Notes: a model not told the origin generated them from the letters alone. A DNA stretch of 64,000 nucleotides from Tubulanus polymorphus (GCF_964204645.1 NC_134035.1:5518501-5582500), one strand, 5' to 3'; shown: positions 23,346 through 35,931, counted from the first letter of the stretch. Made by a program: numbers and translations.

Positions 23346-23385
23346 GGGATACGTCCCCAAAATGCTCGTGTGAATAAACCGTTTA
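23338..23385 (+). other. CTGATGA-stem-AAAA hairpin at the end of the minisatellite
   Basis: CTGATGA (23338-23344) is followed directly by a GGGG/CCCC stem (23345-23348 and 23355-23358) and AAAA where a sister copy has GAAA. This resembles half of a hammerhead-ribozyme core, with the essential G of GAAA mutated. Confidence 0.35.
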
Positions 23386-23521
23386 AAACTGTACTAAAAT
23401 GGGAGTTACACAGTTATCGCTTTTATAGGCATTCGGTATAAACGTGAACTGCCATTCTCCCACTGTCCCTACCTAAGATTTAAACGACGATTATACACGT
23501 GTAGTTTGATCAATCTTACAC

Positions 23522-23527
23522 TTTATT
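23522..23527 (-). terminator. Candidate polyadenylation signal of the 4-TM gene
   Basis: AATAAA on the minus strand lies about 780 nt beyond the stop codon at 24304. No intervening splice site is evident, so it is the best 3'-end candidate on that strand. Confidence 0.35.
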
Positions 23528-23712
23528 AAACGAAGAATGAAAACATTCACACTTAAACAAATCGATATTAAAACTGCTGCCTTTTATGTCCTAGATATTT
23601 TAGTTCATATTGCATATTTCACAGCTTTACAATCAAAGCAAGCAAGAACGAGGACGTAATGCATCAGTTAAATCGGAACTTCCAACGCTACTGTGGCAAT
23701 CGAGGATTCCAC

Positions 23713-23775
23713 TTATGGTAATGAAGGATCCACTATAGTTGTCTTTAGTAGTTACTCGGTCTTCCGCATTTAATT
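23713..23775 (-). repeat. Dispersed repeat in the presumed 3' UTR
   Basis: The minus strand (GACCGAGTAACTACTA...GGATCCTTCATTACC) matches 60312-60370 on the plus strand with a few differences. A related ATGGTAAGACCGAGTAA fragment occurs at about 24238. The class of element is unknown. Confidence 0.5.
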
Positions 23776-24303
23776 TCTTCTACATTTAAATTGAAATCAA
23801 ACGAACTTTGCTCTTAAATTAATCAATCACTAATGAAAGCTGTACCAATCATTGAGTAAAAATGAGTGATTCGAATGCTTATTTGGTGGGTCCTTTGATT
23901 ATCTATTGATTCGGGAGCCTGAAATTTCAGTTCAAAACTCTAAATATTGATAATAGACTAATTTTGACAACGTTGATAATTTCTCTCCCACCATTTCCAT
24001 GGTATGTGGAGGGGAAATAATTCTGTTTACAAATATTTACAAACATCAAGAGAAAATGAAACATCTTAAATACAAAACAAGGTTTTTTTTACAGTATATA
24101 CAAAGGCATGTACTATTTGCAGTAGAGTAAGACACTACAGGGGGGTCAACATATCTAAACCAACTTAAATAAATCTTGCTAATTGGAAATTTGGAGTTTT
24201 AGATATATCAATGTTTCCAAATGTGTCTAAATTTTGAATGGTAAGACCGAGTAATCTCACGCCATCTGGCGGAAAAGCCGGCGTCACCGGAGAGCGCGGC
24301 CCG

Positions 24304-24903
24304 TTAACATTTAAACTCCGGCGCAGAAACTGTGTCACTTTTACACGTCGTTGTGCTGCATAAGCATGTCTGGACGATAGCGGTGAAAAACAGCACCAAC
24401 GTTACTAGAAACGACAGAGCGCTGAGCGTCATGTGAACCGAGTACAGATCCGTCGCGGAGGACACGTCGAAATGCACCATCAACACTCGCCCGTAACCGA
24501 AACTCAACAACGACGACGCCAGCGACGAGATAAACGTGGCGAAATAACAAAGCCAACGATCGTACTTATAAACCGACAAACCGCTCACGCCTGCTAGAAT
24601 ATACACGACGACACCCCAGTACGGGAAATACTGCAAACATCGAGAATCCTCGGTCGAGCACATATCGTACACGGTCATCGGTATACATAGAATCACCAAC
24701 ACGACCGCGCTGAATATCAATATCAAACTCATTATTCTGATCGATACGAGTCGTTTCATTTTGTTATTACTACCGCTCTGATTGTCGGCGACGCCGTTCG
24801 GCTGCTGAGCCTGGTCCGAACCGCCGGACGGCGGCGCCGCGACGCTGTCGATGCCATCTATCGAACTGACTACAGTAGAGTTACGACCGTCCGAGCAGTA
24901 CAT
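24304..24903 (-). CDS. Four-pass membrane protein, CD20/MS4A-like
   Basis: This is an uninterrupted 199-codon frame. Residues 1-48 are a polar Ser/Gly/Gln/Asn-rich cytoplasmic tail. Four hydrophobic segments follow at about 55-76, 96-112, 117-137 and 157-182. The short first loop has two cysteines (C82, C89). A YFPYWG motif leads into TM2, with GLSVY at its end, and the C-terminal tail has clustered cysteines (C180, C182, C187) suited to palmitoylation. The order, the small loops and the PYWG...SGLSV pattern recall MS4A/CD20-type tetraspans (PF04103-like) rather than true tetraspanins, because there is no large CCG loop. Function is not predictable; such proteins sit in the plasma membrane and associate with receptors or channels. 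ATG 24903 is the first in frame; M49 just before TM1 is an alternative. TTTAAATA 25 nt upstream is too close to serve as a normal TATA box. No intron is seen, so a retrogene origin is possible. Confidence 0.65.
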   Translation of the reverse strand: MYCSDGRNSTVVSSIDGIDSVAAPPSGGSDQAQQPNGVADNQSGSNNKMKRLVSIRIMSLILIFSAVVLVILCIPMTVYDMCSTEDSRCLQYFPYWGVVVYILAGVSGLSVYKYDRWLCYFATFISSLASSLLSFGYGRVLMVHFDVSSATDLYSVHMTLSALSFLVTLVLFFTAIVQTCLCSTTTCKSDTVSAPEFKC

Positions 24904-24939
24904 GGCGATGCGATCGCTCCTGGGGTGTATTTAAATCCT

Positions 24940-26784
24940 TATAGTTACAACTCGCATCGGGGGTTTTACATCCCTAACGGCGTTTCGGCGCACAGTGGGG
25001 CAACGGGCCTCCGAAAAACACGTAATATACAGATTCCTAGAAATTTCTTAACCGTCTCCTTACGCCTCGATTACACAATTTTGTTCCCGGTCATAATATA
25101 TTCATCCTAAACCTAACCGCAGTAAGCGACGTTACGCAGTGGCAGCTGATGTGTTTCAATGCTGCAGGTATATCAAATGCTGACCGCTTTTAATATGTGA
25201 AACATGTTTCACTGGCAGCTGTGCCGCCGCCGCCGTCGTCGTAGTCGCCGTGCACATGTCTGTTTCATATTTGAGTGACGTTCACGCGACGTTTACTTGG
25301 AATCGTATGAATAAAAAACTGAAACAACAATATGTGCGTGTATGTGCGTGTGCGTGTGTGCTTGTATAACGCTGTGTATTGATAAGGATCACCCCGCATG
25401 GTTGATCAACATTTTTCAAATGAAAACAACCGGGCATAGATTTGACGCAAAGCGAAGATATGATATTCAATCGGTAATCCGCAGCCTATCAATCTGTGTT
25501 GGTCTCGTTGAAGGTTCACCCTGGAAGGTGCGAGCCTCCAGGTGCACCTATTCCATTTGTCACCATCGTTTTTGCTTCGGTCCCAGGGGCGGATCCAGGC
25601 CCCCAGTTCACCTCGTTATGACAAGGGCACTCGTGTAGGGTGTCCCGGCGGGCACCGCAAATGCGACGCCCTTTGCGCAAGAGGGTCTGCGAGATCCCCC
25701 GACAATTTTGAAAATTTAGGTACATTTTTATGCAATTTTAGCGCATATTACTGCTTTAAGAAGTACTGTGATCAGAATCAGGGGCGCGAACAAGAACTAT
25801 TTTTTGTTGGGCCCCGAATGACCACGTGTCGAACGACATCAATTTGCCCTGAGTCGAGTAACGAAGACTGGTTCCCGCTATCAAATTTGAGTTCATTCCT
25901 ATAACTCATAGATTTTTCTTATCTCACTTTTTTTCGTAATCCGATTTGCCTAATTTTTCTCATAGTTTTCAATCTCTATTCCAGGGGTGGATTTAGACCG
26001 TGTCGACCGTCGGAATTCTTTAGTGCCTTTTTACTTTTTCTCTCTGTATCAAAATTTGCCATTATTACCACCCAAGATACACAATAGATATTTTTCCTAA
26101 ATATATAACCTATGTTTCGTTTCTTGAATAAATGCCTCTCAGAGATGCTCAGAAAGCTCTAAAAGGATCGTAAAATTTCAAAAATTTTGCTGATACGCCT
26201 TTCCGCCAAATTAAGAATATATGCGCTTTTTATTGGTCGACGTGGTCACAACAGTCCCCAATTAAATCCCGCCGTCTTCAGCGGCATCTCACAGATTTTG
26301 TAGGTATTTCCAATTTTACAATTCTATCAGCGATACCTACATTATTTGTCTTGTTTATCTGCGTGAAAAACGCACTAGCCTTTTACCCTCACGAGACAGA
26401 TCTCAATCAGTATTTCGGTCGGCGCTTCTCCGTCGGAACATTGCGCATTACATTTTACTTTCAAATCCAACGGACTTCAATTCTTAGGCGTCGCTGTTGT
26501 TTACGCCGTGAAAAATGTTCAATTTCCGACCAAATTTGGCTTTTAGATTATTACGCACTACGTGCCGAGAAATCGTAACCCAATAATCTGACGCTCACTC
26601 ACAAACACTCGACGGCATTTACTTCATCAACCGTAAGTTCAAACAAGACGCAACTTGTCGAACCGTTTAGCGAGATAAACTTGCGTCGATATCCAAACGT
26701 GTTGAATTTTTTACTGGATAGAATTGTTTCGCTTCTTTTCAATGAGTTGGTCGTCGAACCAAACACGTGTCAACAGGCACGTTG
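24940..26784. other. No gene; short hAT-like end fragments
   Basis: A GT-rich microsatellite lies at 25328-25362. Three sequences starting CAGGGGYG occur at about 25583, 25779 and 25982, spaced about 200 bp apart. The first reads CAGGGGCGGATCCAGG. Such starts are typical of hAT-family termini, but no matching inverted ends were found, so they are listed only as possible fragments. No credible coding exon was seen. Confidence 0.35.
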
Positions 26785-27110
26785 ACATAGGCCTCGCTCA
26801 TAGACTAGGTTTGAATATGTGAAGGCCTTAATGAAAAAATATAGGTTTAGTGTGTAGCCCTCGCTAAAATGAGTTGAGATATGTTTAGGCTTCGCTAGAA
26901 TAAGTTTAGGTATGTGTAGGCCTCGCTAAAATAGGTTGAGATAGCCTGCTAAAATAGGTCGAAATATGTGCAGGCCTCGCTAAGATAGGTTGAGATATGT
27001 TTAGAGCTTGCTACAAGAGGTTGATATATATGTGGGCCTGGCTAAAATAGGTTGAGATATGTGTGGCCTCATCTATATCGGTTGAGATGTGTGCCTCATC
27101 TCTGCCTTCG
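26785..27110 (+). repeat. Degenerate tandem repeat, about 31-36 bp unit
   Basis: Around nine imperfect copies of a unit like GCTAAAATAGGTTGAGATATGTGTAGGCCTC are present. Divergence between units is high, so this is an old array. Confidence 0.85.
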
Positions 27111-28156
27111 CTATAACGCGGTACTAAGATTTCGTTCTTCGTTAATCGTAGTTTTTCTTTCGAAATATAAAAAGTAGTAGCGGCAGGAAATCCCAAATCA
27201 CCTGACCAACGCGTTTTTAATTCACTACTCTTTTGAGAACAGAATTTCATCGGTGTTTTTTTTTCGATTTCCGACGACGTTCATTCATCTTCGAACTATT
27301 TCGGATCGGTACTGACGTCATCGAGCGGGATGAGCCGCGAATGTCAGTGCCCGGTTACCTCGTGACCAACAAACAAACAAACGGACGAGAATAAACGCAG
27401 ATTGAATACCGCGCGGTTAATTACGCACCTGTTTGAGGGGGTAATTTGAAAAAGAAGACGCCAAGGACTGTTTTATTAGTTTGTTCAACGCGTGTAATCT
27501 ACCAAAGTCAATACTTGCCTTGCGCATTGTCTACTAATCGAAAACCGCCAGTCGGAGTAAGTCCCGAATTTGTTTTGGAACTTTGCACGCGGTTGGCGAA
27601 TGTAAGAGGAAAAAAGGCTTCTTTGCAATACTACGTTATTGGCTGCTCGTGAGAAGATTGTCTTCATTGGGTAGTGCGGCGGGACCACAGTCAAACGAAC
27701 ATTAAACCCTATCATATACATGATACGCGATATTTTATGAATGCGCTCGTAATGATTTCCTGCGCACGCTTCTGGTGATTTTCCATTTTTTTTTCATTCA
27801 CCAGTTAGCTTCTACTTTTTTCCAACTTTCTTGATTTCAAAATCCCAACGATCACAATTCACAAAAAAATGCTATATATTTCAAATATATTCTTATCCTA
27901 AATGCAAATTGTTTATACGAAATTTCACCCCGCAATCCCGAAGTAAAACTGTCGACATTCTTCGTTTTAGTCGTGGATTGAAGAATTTCTATAAATAAAT
28001 TATTACAAAATTCTATCCTTAGATAAGTTTAAGCTTAACCTGTCAAACGTCTACGTTTCAGTCATAAATGCTCGACTTGACGCTTTTGCCACGTGTCTCA
28101 TTCGAGGTTTAGCTTTCTTATATCGTTATCAAAGATAACTTATGCGGATTAAATTT
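27111..28156. other. No recognisable gene
   Basis: No repeat or coding feature was recognised. Several 60-80 codon frames on both strands lack any supporting signal. Confidence 0.4.
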
Positions 28157-28480
28157 CATCTTCAGGACGATAAGAAGCCGCAAAATTCTGAATCTTTCGA
28201 CCAATCTATTGAAAATCAGTTCAGGACACCCTACCCTTATATGAAAATTGAATACAGCATCATCAGGATGATATGAAGTCCCAAAAATCTAGATCTTTGG
28301 ACCAATCTATTGAAAACCAGTTCATTACACCCTAACCATATACGAAACTTTAATACGTCATCTTCAGGACGATATAGAGCCCCAAAATTCTCGATCTTTC
28401 GACCAATCTACTGAAAATCAGTTCAGTGCACCCAACACTTATATGACAATTGAATACAGCATCTACAGGACGATATTCAG
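28157..28480. repeat. 101-bp tandem repeat, 3.2 copies
   Basis: The landmark CATCTTCAGGACGAT recurs at 28157, 28258, 28359 and 28460, an exact spacing of 101 bp. The copies differ by about 10-20 percent, so the period has been kept while the bases drifted. Confidence 0.9.
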
Positions 28481-29360
28481 GGACATTCGCCTTTGCAGAC
28501 GAAACTTTACCTAGAAATGGTTTTATCCCCGAAGCAAGCTTCAAGTAAGCAGTCGATATATTTCTCATATCGTCATTAAAGAACTTAAAGGACCCGAACA
28601 ACTCGACGGCGGTGCTGGCCGAGTCGGTTTTATTGTATCGAACACGAAACTTCGTCAAATATAAATTAAAATCATTTGAACGCGCATTAATTTTATTTTC
28701 TCAATTCACCTCGGCGAACGAACGTTCGTTCGTCGGGGGTCGATATTCAGCGCAGTTCCGCGCTATACAAAGCTCGCCATCGTCGGGTCATCAACAATTG
28801 ATCTATACGTTCGCAGTTCACGTGAATAGAGGTTTTGTTTCCGACTGTACGAGGTGATGATTTATTGAATGATTTTCAAGTAGTAAAATTGGCGTCAATG
28901 ACGTAAAGAAACAGGAGAAAGCGCTGCCACCACCCACCGTGTGCAGGATAATACTCGCTGCGGCGCGAAACAAAATCTTTCAAAGATTCAGCAGTTTTCG
29001 AGCTTGTTAAAATTGATAGGGCACACGCCGAGCAGGGAAAATCCGAAACTTCCTTTCTGAAGAAAGGCGGAGAAAATTCAAACTTTTGAGTGAATTTCTA
29101 AGTACAACGACTACGATGAGTTTATTAGTGGCGTTGAAAGGATATATACTACACATAATAATAAGATGATACAGTTAACCATTTTAAGAAAGAGTTTAAG
29201 AAGAGTTTTTTCGTGAGTAAGGTATATACTCAAAATCATACTTGGATCGACTCCTCAACCAGGCTTAGCCAACAGCAATAGTCGAAAGAGGGAATCCTCT
29301 AATAAATGTTTATAACTTTATTTTATTTGGTTAATAGCACAATATACACGAAGCTACCCA
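28481..29360. other. No recognisable gene
   Basis: No repeat or coding feature was recognised. Confidence 0.4.
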
Positions 29361-29471
29361 CCTGCCTGGCTGGCTGGCTGGCTGGCTGACTGACTGACTG
29401 ACTGACTGACTGACTGACTGACTGACTGACTGACTGACTGACTGACTGACTGACTGACTGACTGACTGACT
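29361..29471. repeat. (GACT)n / (GGCT)n tetranucleotide microsatellite
   Basis: About five CTGG units run into about 21 CTGA units. On the complementary strand this gives polar SVSQ-repeat frames that are artefacts. Confidence 0.95.
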
Positions 29472-32400
29472 TAGTTGCCGGGCCATAACAAGAAGAGTCG
29501 AGAAACGTAACAGTCTTTGCCGGAAGTGTCTTGGCATTTCCCAAAACCAAATGTCCAGATTCAATGTCCAGCTTTATATTAACACATCGCGTGGCAAAAA
29601 GAAAAGAAAATTATTTTAGATGATATACGTTTATTTCGAAATATATTTTTTTCCGCGACGGTTTTATTTGAAAATCCATTTCTCTATATATGTGTCACGC
29701 GTACGCAAGACACGCGCCTTTTACAACACGAAAAGCGCCGTTCACGTTAAAAATCCACGAGAGGCTCCCGGCACGTGGGTTACCTACACTGTACCATTAA
29801 CACTTTTTGTTCCTGTTTTAACTGACATGAGACGCATATACCATCATAGTAATCATCAGTTATGATAACGACACTTCATTAGAAAATTTACGAGACAGAT
29901 ATTGCGAGGGAGTTTTTTCTCCAAAGAAAATCAAAATATTCCGAGGAAGGGGATTGTGACCCCTGAAAATTTGAAGGAAATCGGTGATATTTACTTTATA
30001 AGACTCTCTAAAATGAATTGGGGAAAGATAAAGCGATTCATATATATTTCTACGGCTACTTTCCATTCGATTTCGCATGCGAACAAACACGAAGTCAAAT
30101 ACCGCCATTTTCTATTCACAATAACGACATTTCAGATTTCTTTCATTTTCCGATTCCATATTTAAGGCGATTTCGATTTTTTCTCGCGTTTGAACGAGCG
30201 CAAATCGGCAGATAGAAGCGAGCACCGGCATCATTTGAAAAATCTTCATGAGCGCTTCAGAATTATAAATGGCCGGTTGTGAGAAGCGAGCAGCTGGCTC
30301 ACAGAAATCTATCAACTTCTAACCGCCGAAAGAGGTTCTTCTTGGCGCGCTTCTCAATACGGTGTAATCAACACATTTTCGCGACAGTCCGCGACATGCT
30401 CCACCTGGGCAAATTAAGCGCGTATGCAAATATGGCGAAGGGTAATTCTGTTCGGATAGAAACGAGCGCCGGCGACGGCGATTGCGATCGGTTTGCAACT
30501 TGAACAATAATGAATACCCAAAAGCTTCATTCATTATTCACGCGAGTCTCTCGACACAATCGATGATGGCCGGAAAATGACAAGCGATCAGACGAGAAGA
30601 AGCCGCTCCGTGACATAAGACACGATAAACAATATACGCGCACGTGTATATAGATCATCTGATTAATATCTAGTTCATTCTAAGTATATTATGCACGCGC
30701 TATCATTCTTAACGAAACTAATTTGCTATCGATATACGCTTTTATAGGCGCTCGCCGTGTCGTAATTCTGTGGTCAGTTAAGCGCCTGCTTTCAAGTATA
30801 GTCGGCGATAAGCTTCTATTACAAACCGAATCTACGTAAAAACTACAAAAATGATATCTACTTATCGAAGTAATTAAATGTATGACAATCTTACATCGAT
30901 TTTAAAGCTGGCGTTTTAGATTTGATACTCACGTATATCGTTTACATAAGGTAACCCCCGAGAAGCTATTTCCGTCTCTTGGCCATGTAGAAGGGTTTCT
31001 CCAATGCGCTTTAGGAGATTGTCGGATGTTGTATTCATCAAAGTTATAAATTTGTAAATGCTCGGATTATTTCAATAGTATTGGTGGATAAAATTGCCTC
31101 TCCGGGTGTTTTGGTGTATGCGGCATATAGTAAAACAATATTCAACAGTTATTCATCTTCGATTCGGTTCGAGCCCAAAACGGTTTTCGCGCGCGATCTG
31201 GTCCATCTACACCACTCTATATCATAAGGTCGTGGTTTCAAAAGCGGAATTTACAGAAAGCATTTACTATGATAGGGTCACCGATATCAAGGTATCTCTC
31301 GTAAGTAAAGGCTGATTTTAAGGGCCTTTATTATTCACAACGGTGGCGAATTCGATATTTTGCCCGATGCGCGCCCACTCATTTTAGGGCTTTTCTCGTT
31401 TTTGTATACAAGCTTGTCTCCAGATCCGACATAATTTATTCGGGTCTGAATAATACCCCGCGGTTACCGATATAGAATATAAAGTTCTAGCTAAGGAGAT
31501 CGTCTGAAAAAGCTATACTGAACCGCGCGGTCAAAATCTTAACCAGCAACCGCGCGGAACGATAGTGGACCTTCCTGAGAATTGAGCCGCTAATTCCCTG
31601 AAGGAATTTTACTAATAATTCCCATATACGTCTAATCGAATTAGACGCGTGTGTAATATAGACATAGCTTATTATTATTGTCCTCGTTGATAATTGATTA
31701 AGTCCGCAGAATTGACGGACGCTTCCTCTATATTTGACTTTTACGTATGTGAACAGCTAAAAACGAGCTGGCGAGTAATAATGCTATAATAAACTATAAT
31801 GCGCAGATCCTCTATTCACGCCCTAAAGCCGACACATATAGCCTTAGTTTCATCGATCAATCGATATCTCATATCGACGGATTAACGGCAACTATTAAAC
31901 GCATTTTCTGCGCTATTCCAGTGTCGTTCATTTAACCGTTACGTAAATGGTAGTGATCGGAATGCGGACACGGGCCCGGATGCGGGTTCGATTGATGACA
32001 TTATAATTGACGAGGGTAATTTCTAAAAGAAATCTCTCGCGATTTGCTTTTGAATGATTTGAAAGGATTACGATTTATATGATTCTATATTTTTGAAGTT
32101 GTTTTGTTCTAAAATAACACCGATCATTTCGCTAGACGGGAACTCTAGACGTCAATCCGGATGAATTGATTCTTTTTTTTTGACGCCGTAAAACCATTTA
32201 AATGATTTTCATAAACATAGATACCGATAGTATACGTTATTTAAGCGGTTCTGTGTGAGTCGATATGCACTACGTCATCAACATTGGTGTTTCGAAATAA
32301 CAATATGGCGTTTGGTTTTTATTTCGACAATTATTTTTGAGAGTATGCGCACTACGTCATCGATATATCCAGGCTAGACTGGTTGCCGGGCAATTTAATT

Positions 32401-34502
32401 CAATTATCGATACACTACTCAAATCCGAAACTTTATTGATAACTATATTTATTCTTGATATTATACAATTTGAATATCATATATTGTCTATAATATAAGC
32501 AATACATGTTATTTTTCAAGGCGTCAACAAAATTAATTTTCATGATTCAGTCAGCCAACGCTTTAGAAATCTATCTTAAACCCGATAAGATCGCTGTATC
32601 TAGGACGTTTTCATCTGCCAGTTCTAAACATGTAAGACCCGCGACACGCCGCAACTGCAGAATTCGATAGAATATAGAATGAAAGTACACATTGGATGAT
32701 AACCGACTATTATTTCGATCTGTTTCCAGTTCTGACATTTTACGGTCACTTTCAAGTATATACACAAAACTGATAATATGGAAATTACGCAAGAATTTCT
32801 AACAACTTCGGTTTTATAGCCAGTTACTGAATAAATTTGCGCTGTACGAATAAACGGAAGCGTGCATTATGGCGGCAATAGTCGGCACTGATAGGAATAT
32901 CCAGTTTATGCCAACGGGAACTAAACAAAGAATCAAGAACATAAAACGCCTCATTTTCTGTGAATAATCTTCACGAGTAAATACACTTGTTGAAACGTTG
33001 TTCCGTTTTAATCAGCTGCTAATGAAGTAACTTCAGATTGCATTAGGTTTGATCAATTTCGATCGATCTAGAAAGCCCGACGCCCGACGCATAATTGCTG
33101 GAGTGTCATTTTAGAATTGGCAATGCTTTCTCAGCCGCCAGTGGCTGTCGGTCCGGTTAGTCAGTTTTAATGAACTGTTTGACCTCTCCGGCCTCAAACA
33201 CTCTTACACAACACTACTGACGTACGGCCGAGAGTTTTATATAATACGTAATAACGTTATCTACATAGTTTCCTATTTACGAATACGAGTTCAAATACGC
33301 CCCGAGATATGTGTCCTGAATTCTTCTAAATTCATAAGTTCCAGAGCAAGGCAAATCGAGAAACTGCTTTTCTTCCAAAAGTGTTTAAGGTGGACGACAT
33401 ATGGGCGCATCCCCGGGGGAATAATGAGACTTCTACTATACAAGTCCATCAGATCTTTGAGTGTCTTTTTCGCATGATATCAACAAACAGAAAACTTTTT
33501 GGACATCAAAGTGCCTTTTAGGATGTGACAAATTCAGGACAGAAATTGTCACCATAAAACAGCCGAGGGCGACGAGGATTACCGAAATAATCTCTCCAAG
33601 CTTTTTAGATATCGAAGTGCCCTTTTTGAATGTGACAAGTTCTACAAAATTAGCTCTTGCATTCATTCATGCGCCGGGGTTGACAAAGTTTATACCGATC
33701 GTGCCGAGCCACGAAGGTTTCAAAACAGGTTTGTGTTAGTTTCAAAAAATTTAAAAAGGCAAACTGCTGACGGACTCGTAATTACGAGCAAAAATTTGAA
33801 GTCAATCCGTACCGGAACTGGCTGCCGTCAGTTATAAATACATTCGCGCTTCAACATCCGAGACGATCTAAAGCTTGGTATATTTTAATTAGGATCTCTT
33901 GTGCATTCCACACGAGTTGACATAAAGATAAGGCCGACGATAGAACTCACTGCGAAACCATTATTGCCCGCGCGATAAGGTCTTTATTGCAGCGACACAG
34001 TCGTTACGCCCTCCAAAATGGAAGAACTGTCGCAAACTGTTCGCGTCCATATAAAAAGGCAATTCGGAAAACAAGTCAGGCTTACCGTAGTTGATAAGTA
34101 CACGCACGCACGGGCTCGCGCTTCACAACGAGACATCGTCCTGACACTGATAATCAGTTTTGTAAATACGCTAATAAAATCTCGACCGTCATCGAATCTG
34201 CGCCGGAAAAAAATGAAACTTGCCCGCGCCATACACACACGCTATCGACCGACGGGCGACGTATAAAAAATTGAAATATCCGCCAGTATTCATCTCCGGC
34301 GATGGACGAAGATTTGTACGGTCGATAGTAGGACGAACGGGCGAATGGAAAAACTGCACATTTGGTTTATTGCATGCCTGTAATTCTTCTTCGAAATCAA
34401 AACGCTGTTGATCAAGGTGACCTGTAAGTGATGATGTAAGTCCCTACATACGTGAGGAGAAATCCACACGATTTTCAATCTACACGAGGAAAAAATCCCC
34501 CA
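29472..34502. other. Long stretch without recognisable genes
   Basis: No splice-supported exon, RNA gene or full mobile element was found over 5 kb. The only internal structure seen is a diverged direct duplication of about 42 bp at 33495-33536 and 33600-33641 (CTTTTTxGAxATCxAAGTGCC), lying in a 92-codon plus-strand frame of unknown meaning. Confidence 0.4.
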
Positions 34503-34612
34503 AAGCCGCCTTTATTGGAGCCGCCTGTTAAAAAGATAGGAGCCGCTTTTAGAATAGAAAAGTCGGCTTTTCACGCGTGTAGATCCACGATCATGAAAAG
34601 GCGGCTCCGTGG
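34503..34612. repeat. Cluster of GGAGCCGCCTTTT direct and inverted motifs
   Basis: Within 110 bp the motif GGAGCCGCCT or a close variant occurs three times on the plus strand (about 34503, 34517 and 34539). It occurs twice inverted (about 34560 and 34597, AAAGGCGGCTCC), so the region can fold into alternative hairpins. It may be a protein-binding cluster or a tiny foldback repeat. Confidence 0.6.
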
Positions 34613-34744
34613 AGAGCTCCTTAACAGATATGTTTTTCCTTCAGATGATATGAATTTCAAATCGATCCTCAATATATACACACAATGTTTCTATCCATGA
34701 AATATTATATAAAATATGAAATAGGACCCTAGATACACCTGGCG

Positions 34745-34822
34745 ATGATTTCGAGAGGGAGAGGGTAAGGGTGAGGGAGAGGGAAAGAGAGAAAGAGAGG
34801 GAGGGGAGAGGGGGAGGGAGCG
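34745..34822 (+). repeat. Purine-rich GAGAGGG tract
   Basis: This is an almost uninterrupted G/A run of about 78 bp without a fixed period. Confidence 0.85.
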
Positions 34823-35680
34823 GGATTGCCAGATCTATCTACATCTAAGAAGACTGCGCGGTTGAACGGAGCGTCAAGGTCGACGCGGAGACTCGTTGAC
34901 CGACCTATTATTGAAATCAGGTTTAAGCATACATACACCACGAAACACCCGCAAAGCTGACGATTATTAATAATTCAAAAAACGCGAAAGAAAAACCTGC
35001 GAGAGACGAGAGAGCCGACTGGGTCGGCCTCTTTTAGCCGGTGAGTTCACACGTCTTCGATAATAAATGCATATCACCTTCCATCTGTTTATACCGTGTA
35101 GGTTTAACAGCACGCAGTCAAGAGTCGAGAGTTTGCTGACTGCTGGTGCTGCTGCTGGTTAAACTCGCTCAGTGTTTTCTGATGAATTATTATGATCGTT
35201 AAGACGAGAGAGACTTAAAGTGACCAGACAATCATCATCTCTCCCCCGTCACAACCGGTCAGGAGTGATCGCACAACCATCATCCCTCCTCCGTCATCCC
35301 AGTCAGTCAGTTCGGCTATACGACTAAGTGAATTCAATCTGCAATCACATCGAGTTAATTGCCCTGTAAACGGATTACCGGCTCCACTTTCAAATTTGAT
35401 AATCAGATTTCATGTAACGATGACGTGAAACATGTAGCACCACTATTAACGTACAGGACACTATCGACGTCATAGTCATAGTCGATTACCCGCCACCAGT
35501 GTCTCTACGACGCTGCGAGTTTACTCCTAAATTTTATGTCGTCGAAAAATTCGACCTTTTACCATTTATGAATTGTATTTGTTTGTTTGTTTATGTGGTA
35601 TTACATCTTCCGTTGAATTTCCGTGATCCAGTGATTCAGAGAATGACTACTAATCAACTGATATTGATCTCAGTAAAGAG

Positions 35681-35862
35681 TTAACAAATAAAAACCCACA
35701 GTAGATATGTAGAAAAGTTTGTTTTCTAACAGTTTCGGAGTTACTTCTAAACCCCATCATCAGAGACTTAAGGGATAGTTTCTCTCGGGTTTAGAAGTAA
35801 CCCCGAACCTGTCAGATAACAAACTTTTCCATATATAGCTACTGGTGGGATTTTATTTGTTG
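35681..35862. mobile_element. Foldback element of two inverted Penelope-end-like copies
   Basis: Bases 35681-35755 are an imperfect inverted copy of 35788-35862, separated by about 32 bp. On the minus strand the left arm contains CTGATGA (35757-35763), one extra base, a six-pair stem (35737-35742 with 35750-35755) and GAAA (35733-35736). The right arm carries a degraded version. Two terminal repeats in head-to-head orientation are a known outcome of Penelope-like retrotransposition. Assignment to that class is by resemblance only. Confidence 0.6.
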
Positions 35863-35931
35863 TCTCTGCAGTGAATTATGCGGGGCCGCTTCATTCTATC
35901 AGGCTAGCGTCAGCGCTAAAATAGCCGGCAA

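Noticed and set aside
24928-24935. TATA box for the 4-TM gene
   Set aside because: TTTAAATA lies about 25 bases before the ATG, which would leave almost no 5' UTR. The true start is probably further upstream.
29323-29564. SVSQ-repeat minus frames
   Set aside because: They are simple translation of a GACT tetranucleotide microsatellite.
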